A stretch of DNA of 18,594 nucleotides from JAIPEK01 sp041685935 (GTDB lineage: Bacteria > Desulfobacterota > Desulfobacteria > Desulfobacterales > Desulfobacteraceae). A model generated the notes under the pieces. It worked only from the letters and a program-made list of their open reading frames with translations, was not told where the DNA came from and ran no database searches. Location: contig JAWLES010000033.1 of NCBI GenBank assembly GCA_041685935.1, forward strand, positions 1 through 18,594, written 5' to 3'. The position numbers and the translations under genes are program-made. This document shows positions 4,616 through 12,472 of the stretch, in pieces (position 1 is the first letter of the stretch; each line of letters opens with the position of its first letter).

Positions 4616-7159
4616 TCAATCCGCGGTTTCCACCCGGTTCCGGCCTGCGGTTTTTGCTTTGTAGAGAGCATTGTCCGCCCGTATTAACAGGGATTCAACA
4701 TCTTCCTCAGTCTTTTGTAACTGCGAGACACCGATACTGACAGTATATGAAATCTGTTGTGCCTCCGACAGAGGGATCGATTGTTCTTCAATGGCTTTTC
4801 GCAGCCGTTCGGCAACAGCGAAGGCCTCGCTTATGTCGGTTTCGGGAAGCAGAACTGCAAACTCTTCTCCGCCGATTCGCCCGAAAATATCCACACTTCT
4901 CAGCGTGGAGGCCGCTGTTTTTGAAAGTTCCTGCAGCACTTTGTCTCCGACATCATGGCCGAAGGTGTCGTTAATATTTTTAAACCGGTCGGCATCCAGC
5001 ATCATCAATGACAGGGGACGGGAATACCGCACGCTTCGGTCCCTCTCTTCTTTTGCAAGTTTCATGAACCAGGCCCTGTTGGCGATGCCGGTGAGGCTGT
5101 CTGTCGTGGCCATGCGTTCCAGTTCCAGCTGGGCCTCCTTGACATCGGTTATGTCGAGATTGATGCCGATCATGCGATAACTCTGACCGTTTTCAGACCG
5201 GTGGCTCCTGGCGGCCGCCTGGATATACCTGATTCTGTTTCCCGGCAGCAGGATGCGGAATTCCCAGCGCCATTCAGAGTTCGAGTGTACCGCTTTCATC
5301 AGTTCGTTTTCCGCGTCTTCCAGGTCATCCGGATGGAGCCTTTGCGTCCAGGCCTCATACAGTCCGCCGAATCCTTCCGGATCCACTTCATAGATCTCGT
5401 ACATCCGCCTGTTCCAGACCAGTTTGTTCGTGTCCGTGTCCCATTCCCAGATACCCACACCGCCTGCTTCCGAAGCAAGAGAAATCCGTTCCGCATAAGA
5501 TTGCAGGTCTTTTTCCGCTTTTTTCCGTTCTGTGATGTCCCTGAGGTTGCTGACGGCATAGTATTTTCCGTCACTTTTGAAAGCCGTGACCGTCCGTTCC
5601 ACGTAAAAAGATTCTCCGTTTTTTCGGAAGGCTTTGAATTCACTCACTGAATCGAGTACGGGTCCCCGCCCAGTACGGGAAAACTGTCGCAATCCGTTTG
5701 CCGCAGCTTTGTGGTATTCCGCGGGAGCAATCAGTTCATGGATTTCCCTGCCAAAGGCCTCTTCACTGGTCCAGCCGAACATTTTTTCCGCAGAAGGGCT
5801 CCAGAACAGGATTCCGCCTTCCGGATCGATCATCACGGATGCATCGTACGAGGCTTCCAGTATGGCTCTCCATTTTTTTTCCTCCTGTGCGAGTGCCAGT
5901 TCAGCACTTTTTCTCTCCGTGATATCCAGAATGGTTCCGGAGATTTTTACCGGGTCGCCGGAAGCGTTATGCCGGGGCTTTCCTTTTTCCTGCACATGTT
6001 TCACCTGTCCGTCAGGCAGGAGGATCCGGTGATCGAAGGCGGTTGATTCTCCTTTTTCCACCGTTTCATGGATTTGTTTCTCCACCGTGGACCTGTCATC
6101 CGGGTGAACCAGCTCCATAACCTTTTCAAATGAAGGCGTATACGTCTTACGGTCCACACCGAAAATCCGGTATACCTCTTCGGACCACCACAGATCATCG
6201 GTCCCCGGATTCAGTTCCCAGTTGCCCAGGTGGGCGATGGACTGGGCTTCACTCAGGCTTTCTTTCACCTGTTCCATATCATGATGTTTCCTCACGGTTT
6301 TAAAAGCGAAAAAAGAAGTGATCAGGAAAAAAACAGCCATCAGGCCGTGTATTGCCGGAGTAAGTGGATGGGAAGAATCAAGGCCGTCCCTGGGCACGGC
6401 CGTCATGACCCATGATCCGGAAGGAAGCGTCACAGGCATGGACACGGCTTCCCGGTCCGGTTCAAAAAGGGAGGCATCTCCCAGGAACACTTCACCATCC
6501 GCCCCTTTGCCGTCGATTCCCCGGACGGCGATCTCGAGTTCCCGGTTGTCCTTGACCCCGGTTTTCCGGAACAAACGGTCCATGTCAATCACTGCGGATA
6601 CAATGCCCCAGAAGGACGACCGGCCTTTATCATCTTTAATAATAACGGGCGCGCGGCCCAAAAGACCCCATCCGCCCTGTATCAGTTCTTGAGGACCGGC
6701 TATGATCATCTCCCCGGTCTCTTTTGCCTTGCGGACCTGTTCCCACTGGGCGGGCAGATTTCGATAGTCGATGCCGATCACTTTTTCGTTGTTCTCAAGC
6801 GGATACACATATGTCATGATAAAGTCTGGTGCCGCCCCCAGGTTTTTCAAAAGATTGTTTCCCTGTACGACTCTTTTGGCATACCGGTTGAATAAATCGC
6901 GGGAAAGATCGGGATGGACGGAAATAAAATCAGCCGTGCCGTTCAGAAGCAGCAGATTTCCGGTGATTTCCTTTTCAACCCGGGCACGCAGGGCTGACAA
7001 CTTTAAAGAGGTTTCCACGGTCTGTTTGTCTTCCTGCCGCAATTTGAGCTGATGCACCAGAAAAAGATCCACTGAGAGGACAAAACACAAGAGGATAAGA
7101 ACAATTCCGGTAAACCGTTTAATCAAAACAACAGCTCCGGAGGGGAATAGTTTTTTCAT
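4616..7159 (-). CDS. CHASE-PAS-PAS-PAS diguanylate cyclase
   Basis: This 847-residue membrane protein makes cyclic di-GMP from two GTP. Layout: membrane segment 12-36, extracytoplasmic CHASE-like sensor about 40-260, membrane segment 267-288, PAS domains about 305-416, 428-546 and 555-675 (each ending in a DITERK- or DITDVK-type PAC motif), and a GGDEF domain about 685-847. The active site GGEEF (763-767) is intact, Asp722 is the expected metal ligand, and RSVD (754-757), five residues before it, is a complete product-inhibition I-site. It should therefore be an active, feedback-controlled cyclase. There is no EAL domain. ATG 7159 has AGGA nine bases upstream. It follows the YbiI-like gene by 16 bases on the same strand, so the two form an operon. 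Confidence 0.93.
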   Translation of the reverse strand: MKKLFPSGAVVLIKRFTGIVLILLCFVLSVDLFLVHQLKLRQEDKQTVETSLKLSALRARVEKEITGNLLLLNGTADFISVHPDLSRDLFNRYAKRVVQGNNLLKNLGAAPDFIMTYVYPLENNEKVIGIDYRNLPAQWEQVRKAKETGEMIIAGPQELIQGGWGLLGRAPVIIKDDKGRSSFWGIVSAVIDMDRLFRKTGVKDNRELEIAVRGIDGKGADGEVFLGDASLFEPDREAVSMPVTLPSGSWVMTAVPRDGLDSSHPLTPAIHGLMAVFFLITSFFAFKTVRKHHDMEQVKESLSEAQSIAHLGNWELNPGTDDLWWSEEVYRIFGVDRKTYTPSFEKVMELVHPDDRSTVEKQIHETVEKGESTAFDHRILLPDGQVKHVQEKGKPRHNASGDPVKISGTILDITERKSAELALAQEEKKWRAILEASYDASVMIDPEGGILFWSPSAEKMFGWTSEEAFGREIHELIAPAEYHKAAANGLRQFSRTGRGPVLDSVSEFKAFRKNGESFYVERTVTAFKSDGKYYAVSNLRDITERKKAEKDLQSYAERISLASEAGGVGIWEWDTDTNKLVWNRRMYEIYEVDPEGFGGLYEAWTQRLHPDDLEDAENELMKAVHSNSEWRWEFRILLPGNRIRYIQAAARSHRSENGQSYRMIGINLDITDVKEAQLELERMATTDSLTGIANRAWFMKLAKEERDRSVRYSRPLSLMMLDADRFKNINDTFGHDVGDKVLQELSKTAASTLRSVDIFGRIGGEEFAVLLPETDISEAFAVAERLRKAIEEQSIPLSEAQQISYTVSIGVSQLQKTEEDVESLLIRADNALYKAKTAGRNRVETAD

Positions 7160-7175
7160 GTCAGGGTTATCCTGT

Positions 7176-7442
7176 TTATTTTAACTGGCTGTCCTTGCCT
7201 GCCCGCCGGTTGAAACCGGTTAAAGCCTCATGCTTTTTTTCAAATTCCGACCGGCATTCGATGCACAGTCTGACACCGGGCAACGCTTTCTGCCGGGCTT
7301 CGGAAATAGGTTCCCCGCATTGTTCGCAACGGGTCAGGCTCTCTCCGTTCGTGATCCGGCTTCTTGCCAGTCGGACCGCATCTTCCACAGAGGCATCGAT
7401 CTGCTCGTGTACAGCCCCGTCACTGCTCCAGCCTCCGGCCAT
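7176..7442 (-). CDS. ybiI: DksA/TraR-family C4 zinc-finger protein, YbiI type
   Basis: The 88 residues resemble E. coli YbiI in length and sequence: an N-terminal GGWSSDGAVHEQIDASVEDA helix, the zinc finger Cys39-x2-Cys42 ... Cys60-x2-Cys63 with PGVRLCIEC, and a C-terminal TGFNRRAGKDSQLK. It lacks the long coiled coil of DksA proper. YbiI-like proteins belong to the DksA/TraR family that works at the RNA polymerase secondary channel, but the role of this small form is poorly known. ATG 7442 has AAGGAGG five bases upstream. It is the first gene of a two-gene operon with the diguanylate cyclase, which may link transcription control to c-di-GMP signalling. Confidence 0.92.
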   Translation of the reverse strand: MAGGWSSDGAVHEQIDASVEDAVRLARSRITNGESLTRCEQCGEPISEARQKALPGVRLCIECRSEFEKKHEALTGFNRRAGKDSQLK

Positions 7443-7552
7443 ATAATCCTCCTTTTTAACAACCAGTCTGTCTTTTTTCGGTCAAAATTTTAATTTTCCT
7501 TGAATTTGTTCATTTCGTCAAGTCCGCAATACAAAACAACCGGCAGGGGAAG

Positions 7553-7627
7553 TCACATCAGTTTCGTTCCCGGCGGAACGGGCTTGTCCGGTACGCACAG
7601 GACAAATCTGCCCTCCCGGTCATGAAA
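7553..7627 (-). pseudogene. 3' remnant of a second csaA
   Basis: The minus strand encodes FHDREGRFVLCVPDKPVPPG and then TKLM with a TGA stop. Twenty of 24 residues are identical to the end of csaA at 3832-3903, and the bases just past the stop (CTT) also match. Upstream of the Phe-His-Asp the similarity is lost, so no complete gene is present. The synonymous differences show it is a diverged paralogue and not a recent copy. It occupies the 284-base gap between the YbiI-like gene and the histidine kinase. Confidence 0.85.
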
Positions 7628-7674
7628 TAGGGGCCCGGATTTTTAATATATTCAAAATGATTTTGCCGGAAAAC

Positions 7675-7684
7675 CACAATTGTG
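7675..7684. other. Perfect 10-bp palindrome upstream of the histidine kinase
   Basis: CACAATTGTG is a perfect palindrome 42 bases before the kinase start. It overlaps a poor candidate promoter, TTGCCG with TACGTT after 17 bases. It may be a small operator, but short AT-rich palindromes also occur by chance. Confidence 0.3.
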
Positions 7685-7726
7685 ATACGTTTGTCCGTAT
7701 CCCGAATTAGAGCAAAAGGCACACGC

Positions 7727-9517
7727 ATGATAAAAAGAACGGCCTCCTTTTTGAAAAAGCATGTGGCGGTCAAAATCTCTTTGATATATGCAGGGTTTTC
7801 CGCCTTGTGGATTCTGCTGTCCGATCAGTTTTTGTACCTTTTTGTCAAAGATCCCCAGGTGATGACAGAGATCCAGATGGTCAAAGGCTGGGTGTTTATT
7901 CTCGTCACTTCACTGATTATATTTTCCCTTCTCCAAAGAGAGGTCTTGAAATACGAGCGCACCGAGGCGGCACTCAGGGAAAGCGAAAAAAAATTCCGGG
8001 ATCTTGTGAACAACTCACCGGACCTGATGTACCGTACCGATATGGAAGGACGGATAACGTACATCTCCCCACAGGTGGAAGGCGTTTCCGGTTACACCGC
8101 CGAAGAGGTCCTGGGCAAAAAAATGGCCGAGCATTTTTACGTATACCCGGAACAGAGAAACGAATTAATGGAAAAGCTTCGTCTGAACGGGTATGTGAGA
8201 AATTTTATCACCTGTCTTAAAAGAAAGGACGGATCAACTTATTGGGCTTCATCAAATGCGCATTTCCGGAAGGATCCTGCCGGCAGAATTATCGGGGTGG
8301 AAGGGGTGACAAGGGATGTCACCGAGCAGAAGAGGGCGGAGGCGGAAAAATTCGAGGCCCAGAGGACGGTGGCCGAACAGGAAAAGCTTGTCCTGGTCGG
8401 CCGGATTGCCGGGAAGATGGCCCATGATTTCAATAATGTCCTCGGGGTGATCATGGGCAATACCGAACTTGCCATGCTTGACTGCCCGGACGACGAGACA
8501 AGAAAAACCCTGGAGCTGATATATGAACAGACCCTCAGGGGAAAGAATTTAACGAAAAACCTGGTGGCCTTTGCCAAAAACCAGGAACCGAGACAGGAGT
8601 TTTTCCGGATCAATGATACAGTCGATCTTGTGGTCAGTCTGCTGAAAAAAGATCTGGAAGGCATCGAGATCGTCAAGGAAGCCGGGTCGGGTGTGCCGGA
8701 CCTGTTCGCCGATCCCGGAATGATCGAACACGCCCTGATCAATCTTCTGCAGAATTCCATCCATGCATTGGGATACACCGAAAACCCGAGAATCGTCATA
8801 CGGACATACTTTTCCGCCCGAAGGATATGCTTGGAGATTGAAGACAACGGCTGCGGTATTCCTGAAGAATATCTTCACGCCATTTATGAGCCTTCCTTCA
8901 CCCTCAAGGGAGGCCGGGATACAACCGGAGCTTACAGAAGCGACACCAAAGGCACGGGCTATGGAATGGCCAACGTGAAAAAGTATATTGATCAGCACAA
9001 AGGAGAAATATCGGTTGCATCCGGGTTGAACAAAGGGACTCGATTCACCATCCGTCTGCCGGTCATTGAAAAGCAGCTCACCGGCGAGGAAAAAAGGGAA
9101 ATCGAGAAGCAAAAGGTGCATTCGGGGCGGTATATCCTTATCGTGGAAGATGAGCCCGCTATATCGGATATGCAGTACCGTGTTCTGACCCAGGATCCCT
9201 GCAGCCACAAGGTGGATGTGGCGGCCAACGGGAAAATGGCCCTGGATCTTCTTCAAAGAAACACGTATGATCTTGTGAGTCTCGATTACGTGCTGATCGG
9301 GGATATCAGCGGAATGGACGTATACAATCATATCAGGGAAAAGGATGCACAGACTCCTGTTCTGTTCATATCCGGCAATATCGAGTTTCTTGAATCCATA
9401 AGGGACCTTAAACGGAAAGATCCCCATGTGGACCATCTGTCAAAACCCTGTCGGAACAGGGATTATGTGAACCGGATCAACGAGCTGATCGAACGGTCAC
9501 CCGCATTCCCGCAGTAG
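7727..9517 (+). CDS. Hybrid sensor histidine kinase (PAS, HisKA, HATPase, receiver)
   Basis: This protein has 596 residues from ATG 7727 (AAGG about eight bases upstream). An in-frame GTG at 7682 is less likely. Two membrane segments (about 13-40 and 52-70) have a short loop between them. A PAS domain (about 85-200) ends in GVTRDVTEQK. The dimerisation/phosphoacceptor helix carries His233 in AHDFNN. The ATPase domain has Asn343 (LLQNSIHAL), DNGCG (373-377) and GTGYGM (409-414). A C-terminal receiver (about 468-590) has Glu474-Asp475, phosphoacceptor Asp520, Ser549 and Lys573. All key residues are present, so the phosphorelay should be active. The sensed signal is unknown. No phosphotransfer or DNA-binding response regulator is adjacent, so the output partner lies elsewhere. 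Confidence 0.94.
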   Translation: MIKRTASFLKKHVAVKISLIYAGFSALWILLSDQFLYLFVKDPQVMTEIQMVKGWVFILVTSLIIFSLLQREVLKYERTEAALRESEKKFRDLVNNSPDLMYRTDMEGRITYISPQVEGVSGYTAEEVLGKKMAEHFYVYPEQRNELMEKLRLNGYVRNFITCLKRKDGSTYWASSNAHFRKDPAGRIIGVEGVTRDVTEQKRAEAEKFEAQRTVAEQEKLVLVGRIAGKMAHDFNNVLGVIMGNTELAMLDCPDDETRKTLELIYEQTLRGKNLTKNLVAFAKNQEPRQEFFRINDTVDLVVSLLKKDLEGIEIVKEAGSGVPDLFADPGMIEHALINLLQNSIHALGYTENPRIVIRTYFSARRICLEIEDNGCGIPEEYLHAIYEPSFTLKGGRDTTGAYRSDTKGTGYGMANVKKYIDQHKGEISVASGLNKGTRFTIRLPVIEKQLTGEEKREIEKQKVHSGRYILIVEDEPAISDMQYRVLTQDPCSHKVDVAANGKMALDLLQRNTYDLVSLDYVLIGDISGMDVYNHIREKDAQTPVLFISGNIEFLESIRDLKRKDPHVDHLSKPCRNRDYVNRINELIERSPAFPQ

Positions 9518-9566
9518 TTTTGTTTGACATGTTTTCCGAAAAATGACGAGGGCGGTGGAATATAGT

Positions 9567-9595
9567 TTGCAAAAAGCGGACCGGTCGTGTATACT
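9567..9595 (+). promoter_or_regulatory. Sigma-70 promoter of the DEAD-box helicase gene
   Basis: TTGCAA (9567-9572) and TATACT (9590-9595) are separated by exactly 17 bases, a near-consensus promoter. Transcription would begin near 9602, about 33 bases before the start codon at 9635. This also rules out the in-frame GTG at 9587, which lies inside the promoter. Confidence 0.8.
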
Positions 9596-9634
9596 TGCCA
9601 TTTTTTGACTGAACCTCCCTTTGTAAGGAAATCT

Positions 9635-11386
9635 ATGTGCCATAAAAATTTACCCCTGACCGGGTTTGACGAAATGAACCTGAGCTCCTCCGTATTTTCC
9701 GTATTGCAGGAAGTGGGCTATGAAACTCCCACACCGATCCAGTCCATGACCATTCCCCATCTTCTCCTGGGAAAGGATATGCTGGGTCAGGCCAGGACCG
9801 GAACCGGCAAGACCGCAGCTTTTGCACTGCCCCTTTTGTCCCGGATCGATGTTAACACGCACCTGCCCCAGGTGCTGGTACTCACCCCCACGCGGGAACT
9901 TGCAATTCAGGTGGCGGAGTCCTTTAAAACTTACGGGGCCAAGATGAAGGGACTGAATGTCCTTGCCGTATACGGAGGCCAGGGTTACCCTGTGCAGCTC
10001 AAACAGCTCAAGCGTGGAGCTCACGTTATTGTCGGCACTCCCGGGCGGCTGATGGATCATATGCAGAGAAAAACCCTCTGCCTTGACAACCTGGGCTGCG
10101 TGGTTCTGGATGAAGCGGATGAAATGCTGCGTATGGGGTTTATCGAGGATGTGGAATGGATCCTGGACAAAACACCTGCAAAAGCCCAGACCGCACTTTT
10201 TTCCGCAACCATGCCCGGCCCTGTGCGCAGAATCGCGCAAAAATATCTCACTGATCCGGAGGAGAGCCGTGACAAGGGGGGAGCATCCGGTGTTGAAGCC
10301 ATTGATCAGCAGTACTGGCAGGTGAAAGGGGCGAAGAAAACGGACGCACTTGCCCGGATACTTCAGGCTGCTTCGTCTGACGGAGTGATCGTGTTTGTCA
10401 AAACCAAAACCGCTACACTTGAGGTGGCCAAGGCACTTGAAGATAAGGGTTTCAAGGCGGAAGCCCTGAACGGTGACCTTGCCCAGACTGCAAGGGAGCG
10501 TACTGTGAACAGGCTTAAAAACAGCCATATAGATATCCTGGTGGCCACTGATGTAGCGGCCCGGGGCCTTGATGTGGAGCGGATATCCCATGTGATCAAT
10601 TACGATATGCCGTCAGGCTCCGATCCATATATCCACAGAATCGGCAGGACCGGCAGGGCCGGCAGAACAGGCCAGACGATTCTCTTTGTCCGCAAAAACG
10701 AGCAGCGGATGCTGAGGGTCATAGAAAAGGCCACCGGACAAAAAATCAGGCAGATCAGCCTTCCGTCCAACAAGGCAGTGAATGAAAAACGTGTGGCTGA
10801 CTTCAAGCAGAGTATCAGCAGTATGCTGGACAGCCCTGAACTGGACGATTTTAAGCAAATCATAGAATCCTTTGCAAAAGAGCAGGAACGACCGGTGGCC
10901 GAGGTTGCGGCAGCGGTTGCCAAAATGGCGCACGGCGATTCCCCGTTTTTCCTTCCGGCGGATAAAAAGGAGAATGGAGCCGCCGGCAAAAAGGATGCGG
11001 CAAAACAGGGCAAGAAAAAAGCGGTTCCTGATGCAAAGGCAGGAAAAGGCATACGCCCCCCGGAGAAAAATCAATCCGGAAAACTGAATATCCGTGAGAA
11101 TAAAAAAGAAAACCGCTCCGGCCGGAAAACTCCAGCCGCCCGCCTTGAAAAGGGGATGGACCGGTACCGTGTCGAAGTGGGACGAAACCACGGGGCCTGC
11201 CCAAGGGATATCGTGGGCGCCATTTCCAATGAAGCCGGACTTGAAGGCAGGCAAATCGGCACCATTGAAATGAACGGTAAATTTTCTTTTGTGGATCTTC
11301 CCGAAGGCATGCCGTCAGAGGTTTTCCATCTTCTTAAAAAGACCTGGGTGAGATCCCGCAGGATGGCTATTTCAAAGTGTGCGTAA
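9635..11386 (+). CDS. deaD: DEAD-box ATP-dependent RNA helicase with DbpA-type RNA-binding domain (CsdA/DeaD-like)
   Basis: This is a 583-residue helicase that unwinds structured RNA using ATP, typically in ribosome assembly, mRNA decay and cold adaptation. All motifs are present: Q motif GF..... with TPIQ (33-36), motif I ARTGTGKT (53-60), PTRELA, TPGR, DEAD (159-162), SAT (190-192), ATDVAARGLD and HRIGRTGRAG. A helical region (about 380-435) leads into a Lys/Arg-rich, low-complexity linker (about 443-505). A DbpA-type RNA-recognition domain follows (about 508-580, YRVEVGRNHGACPRDIVGAI). The start ATG 9635 has AAGGA six bases upstream and lies just after a strong promoter. The gene appears monocistronic and converges on the methyltransferase cluster 48 bases away. 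The symbol is by similarity; other family paralogues cannot be excluded. Confidence 0.93.
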   Translation: MCHKNLPLTGFDEMNLSSSVFSVLQEVGYETPTPIQSMTIPHLLLGKDMLGQARTGTGKTAAFALPLLSRIDVNTHLPQVLVLTPTRELAIQVAESFKTYGAKMKGLNVLAVYGGQGYPVQLKQLKRGAHVIVGTPGRLMDHMQRKTLCLDNLGCVVLDEADEMLRMGFIEDVEWILDKTPAKAQTALFSATMPGPVRRIAQKYLTDPEESRDKGGASGVEAIDQQYWQVKGAKKTDALARILQAASSDGVIVFVKTKTATLEVAKALEDKGFKAEALNGDLAQTARERTVNRLKNSHIDILVATDVAARGLDVERISHVINYDMPSGSDPYIHRIGRTGRAGRTGQTILFVRKNEQRMLRVIEKATGQKIRQISLPSNKAVNEKRVADFKQSISSMLDSPELDDFKQIIESFAKEQERPVAEVAAAVAKMAHGDSPFFLPADKKENGAAGKKDAAKQGKKKAVPDAKAGKGIRPPEKNQSGKLNIRENKKENRSGRKTPAARLEKGMDRYRVEVGRNHGACPRDIVGAISNEAGLEGRQIGTIEMNGKFSFVDLPEGMPSEVFHLLKKTWVRSRRMAISKCA

Positions 11387-11434
11387 GCTTTACGGTGCCT
11401 TTCATAATTCGATGCGTCATTAAGAACATCTTGA

Positions 11435-12229
11435 TTATTCAAACAGGCCTGCCCTGAATGCCTTTAGGTAGTTCATGCAGTAATCGTCCCTGCCCACAAG
11501 GGCTTCCGCCGTGGTGACGGCGGTCTGCATGCCCTTGTCCAGGGGATTGATTATGGCACCGTCAAGTCCCTTGAGTATCGCCTGGATCATGAATGCCCGG
11601 TTGAGATGTTTCCTTCCCGGCAGCCCGTACGAGATATTGGAAAGGCCGCAGGCCGTATGAATGCCTGAAAAGTTTTCCATGAGCGCTTCAATGGAATCGA
11701 GAAAACCGGTTCCGTATGTTTTGTCCACGGAAACCGGCTGGACCAGGGGATCGATAAAAATATTTTCCAGGGCGATGTTGTTTTTCAAAAGATCGTTTAC
11801 AAGCTTGTCCGCGATCTTCAGCCGGTCGTCCACCGTCACAGGCATTCCCTCGTCACTCATGCAGAGCGCCACCACTTTGAGGTCCGTGCCTGCGATAAGC
11901 GGCATCAGATTGTCATACCGTTCCTTTTCAAGGGAGATGGAGTTTATCATGGCAACTCCGTTGTGAACTTTCAGTGCCGCTTCCACCGCTTTCGGGTTCG
12001 GGCTGTCAATGGCGCATGGAAGATCGGACGCCTCCTGTGCGGTCTGCACAAGCCAGCTCAGGTATTCAGGTTCGTTTTCCACGAATGTTCCTGCATTGAC
12101 ATCGATATACGCGGCATTGTTTTTCGCCTGATCGGAGGCGATTTTCCGGATGGTGTCCGCATCCTTTGATTCAATGGCCGCTTTTACAGGTTTCCTGCTG
12201 GAATTTATCAGTTCGCCGATGATAATCAT
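11435..12229 (-). CDS. Methyltetrahydrofolate:corrinoid methyltransferase (AcsE/MtgA-like)
   Basis: This 264-residue pterin-binding TIM-barrel enzyme moves a methyl group between a corrinoid protein and tetrahydrofolate. The residues known in Moorella MeTr (AcsE) recur at the same numbers: Asp75 (CAIDSPN), Asn96 (AMINSIS) and Asp160 (IFIDPL), with Asn198 (GLSNIS) one off. In this cluster it should run from methyl-Co(III) corrinoid to methyl-THF, like MtgA in glycine betaine metabolism. The start ATG 12229 has AAGGAG six bases upstream. It is the last gene of the minus-strand cluster, 243 bases after the corrinoid protein gene; that gap holds a structured repeat. No clear terminator follows before the convergent helicase gene. 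Confidence 0.92.
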   Translation of the reverse strand: MIIIGELINSSRKPVKAAIESKDADTIRKIASDQAKNNAAYIDVNAGTFVENEPEYLSWLVQTAQEASDLPCAIDSPNPKAVEAALKVHNGVAMINSISLEKERYDNLMPLIAGTDLKVVALCMSDEGMPVTVDDRLKIADKLVNDLLKNNIALENIFIDPLVQPVSVDKTYGTGFLDSIEALMENFSGIHTACGLSNISYGLPGRKHLNRAFMIQAILKGLDGAIINPLDKGMQTAVTTAEALVGRDDYCMNYLKAFRAGLFE

Positions 12230-12275
12230 GTTCGCTCCTTGTCCGTTATTATATGAAAGCCCGTGGCATATTCCC

Positions 12276-12425
12276 GGCATCAGCCGAACCGGTATAACCT
12301 TCCGCTCATTCTCACAGCCCATCACGGGCTGCTCCGAGGCAAATGCCGGAACCGGTCACGTCGTGTGCCCGGTAACCGACCGGCATTTGAAACCGCTTTC
12401 AGGTTACACCGGATCGTCTGATGCC
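12276..12425 (-). repeat. Structured intergenic element, copy A (before methyltetrahydrofolate methyltransferase)
   Basis: This 150-base element lies in the gap between the corrinoid protein and methyltransferase genes. Read on the minus strand, it has an outer stem GGCATCAG with CTGATGCC, continuing after a short internal loop into CCGGTGTAACCT with AGGTTATACCGG (one G-U pair). A second stem pairs CAAATGCCGG with CCGGCATTTG and encloses a hairpin built on ACCGG and CCGGT. A last hairpin pairs CAGCCC with GGGCTG. The same architecture is found at 14660-14808. Sequence similarity between the two gaps extends from just after the upstream stop codon (GCCATGTCCTTT) to just before the ribosome site. 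It could be a cis-regulatory RNA or a REP/ERIC-like repeat. Confidence 0.75.
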
Positions 12426-12472
12426 TCTGACCGGAACTTGAATGCTTCGGTGTATCCAAAAGGACATGGCAG

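Noticed and set aside
8549..9436. Long open frame antisense to the histidine kinase
   Set aside because: It has no family features and lies wholly opposite a protein with complete kinase and receiver motifs; it is a shadow of coding sequence.
9587..9634. N-terminal extension of the helicase from a GTG at 9587
   Set aside because: The GTG overlaps the -10 region of a near-consensus promoter and would precede the transcription start; ATG 9635 has a proper ribosome site.
9650..10591. Long open frame antisense to the DEAD-box helicase
   Set aside because: It lies opposite all the helicase motifs and shows no recognisable domain or ribosome site.
12276..12425. Classical cobalamin riboswitch
   Set aside because: The expected conserved boxes (GCCACTG, GGGAA, AGTCAGGAGACC) are absent on both strands, although the genes concern corrinoids.
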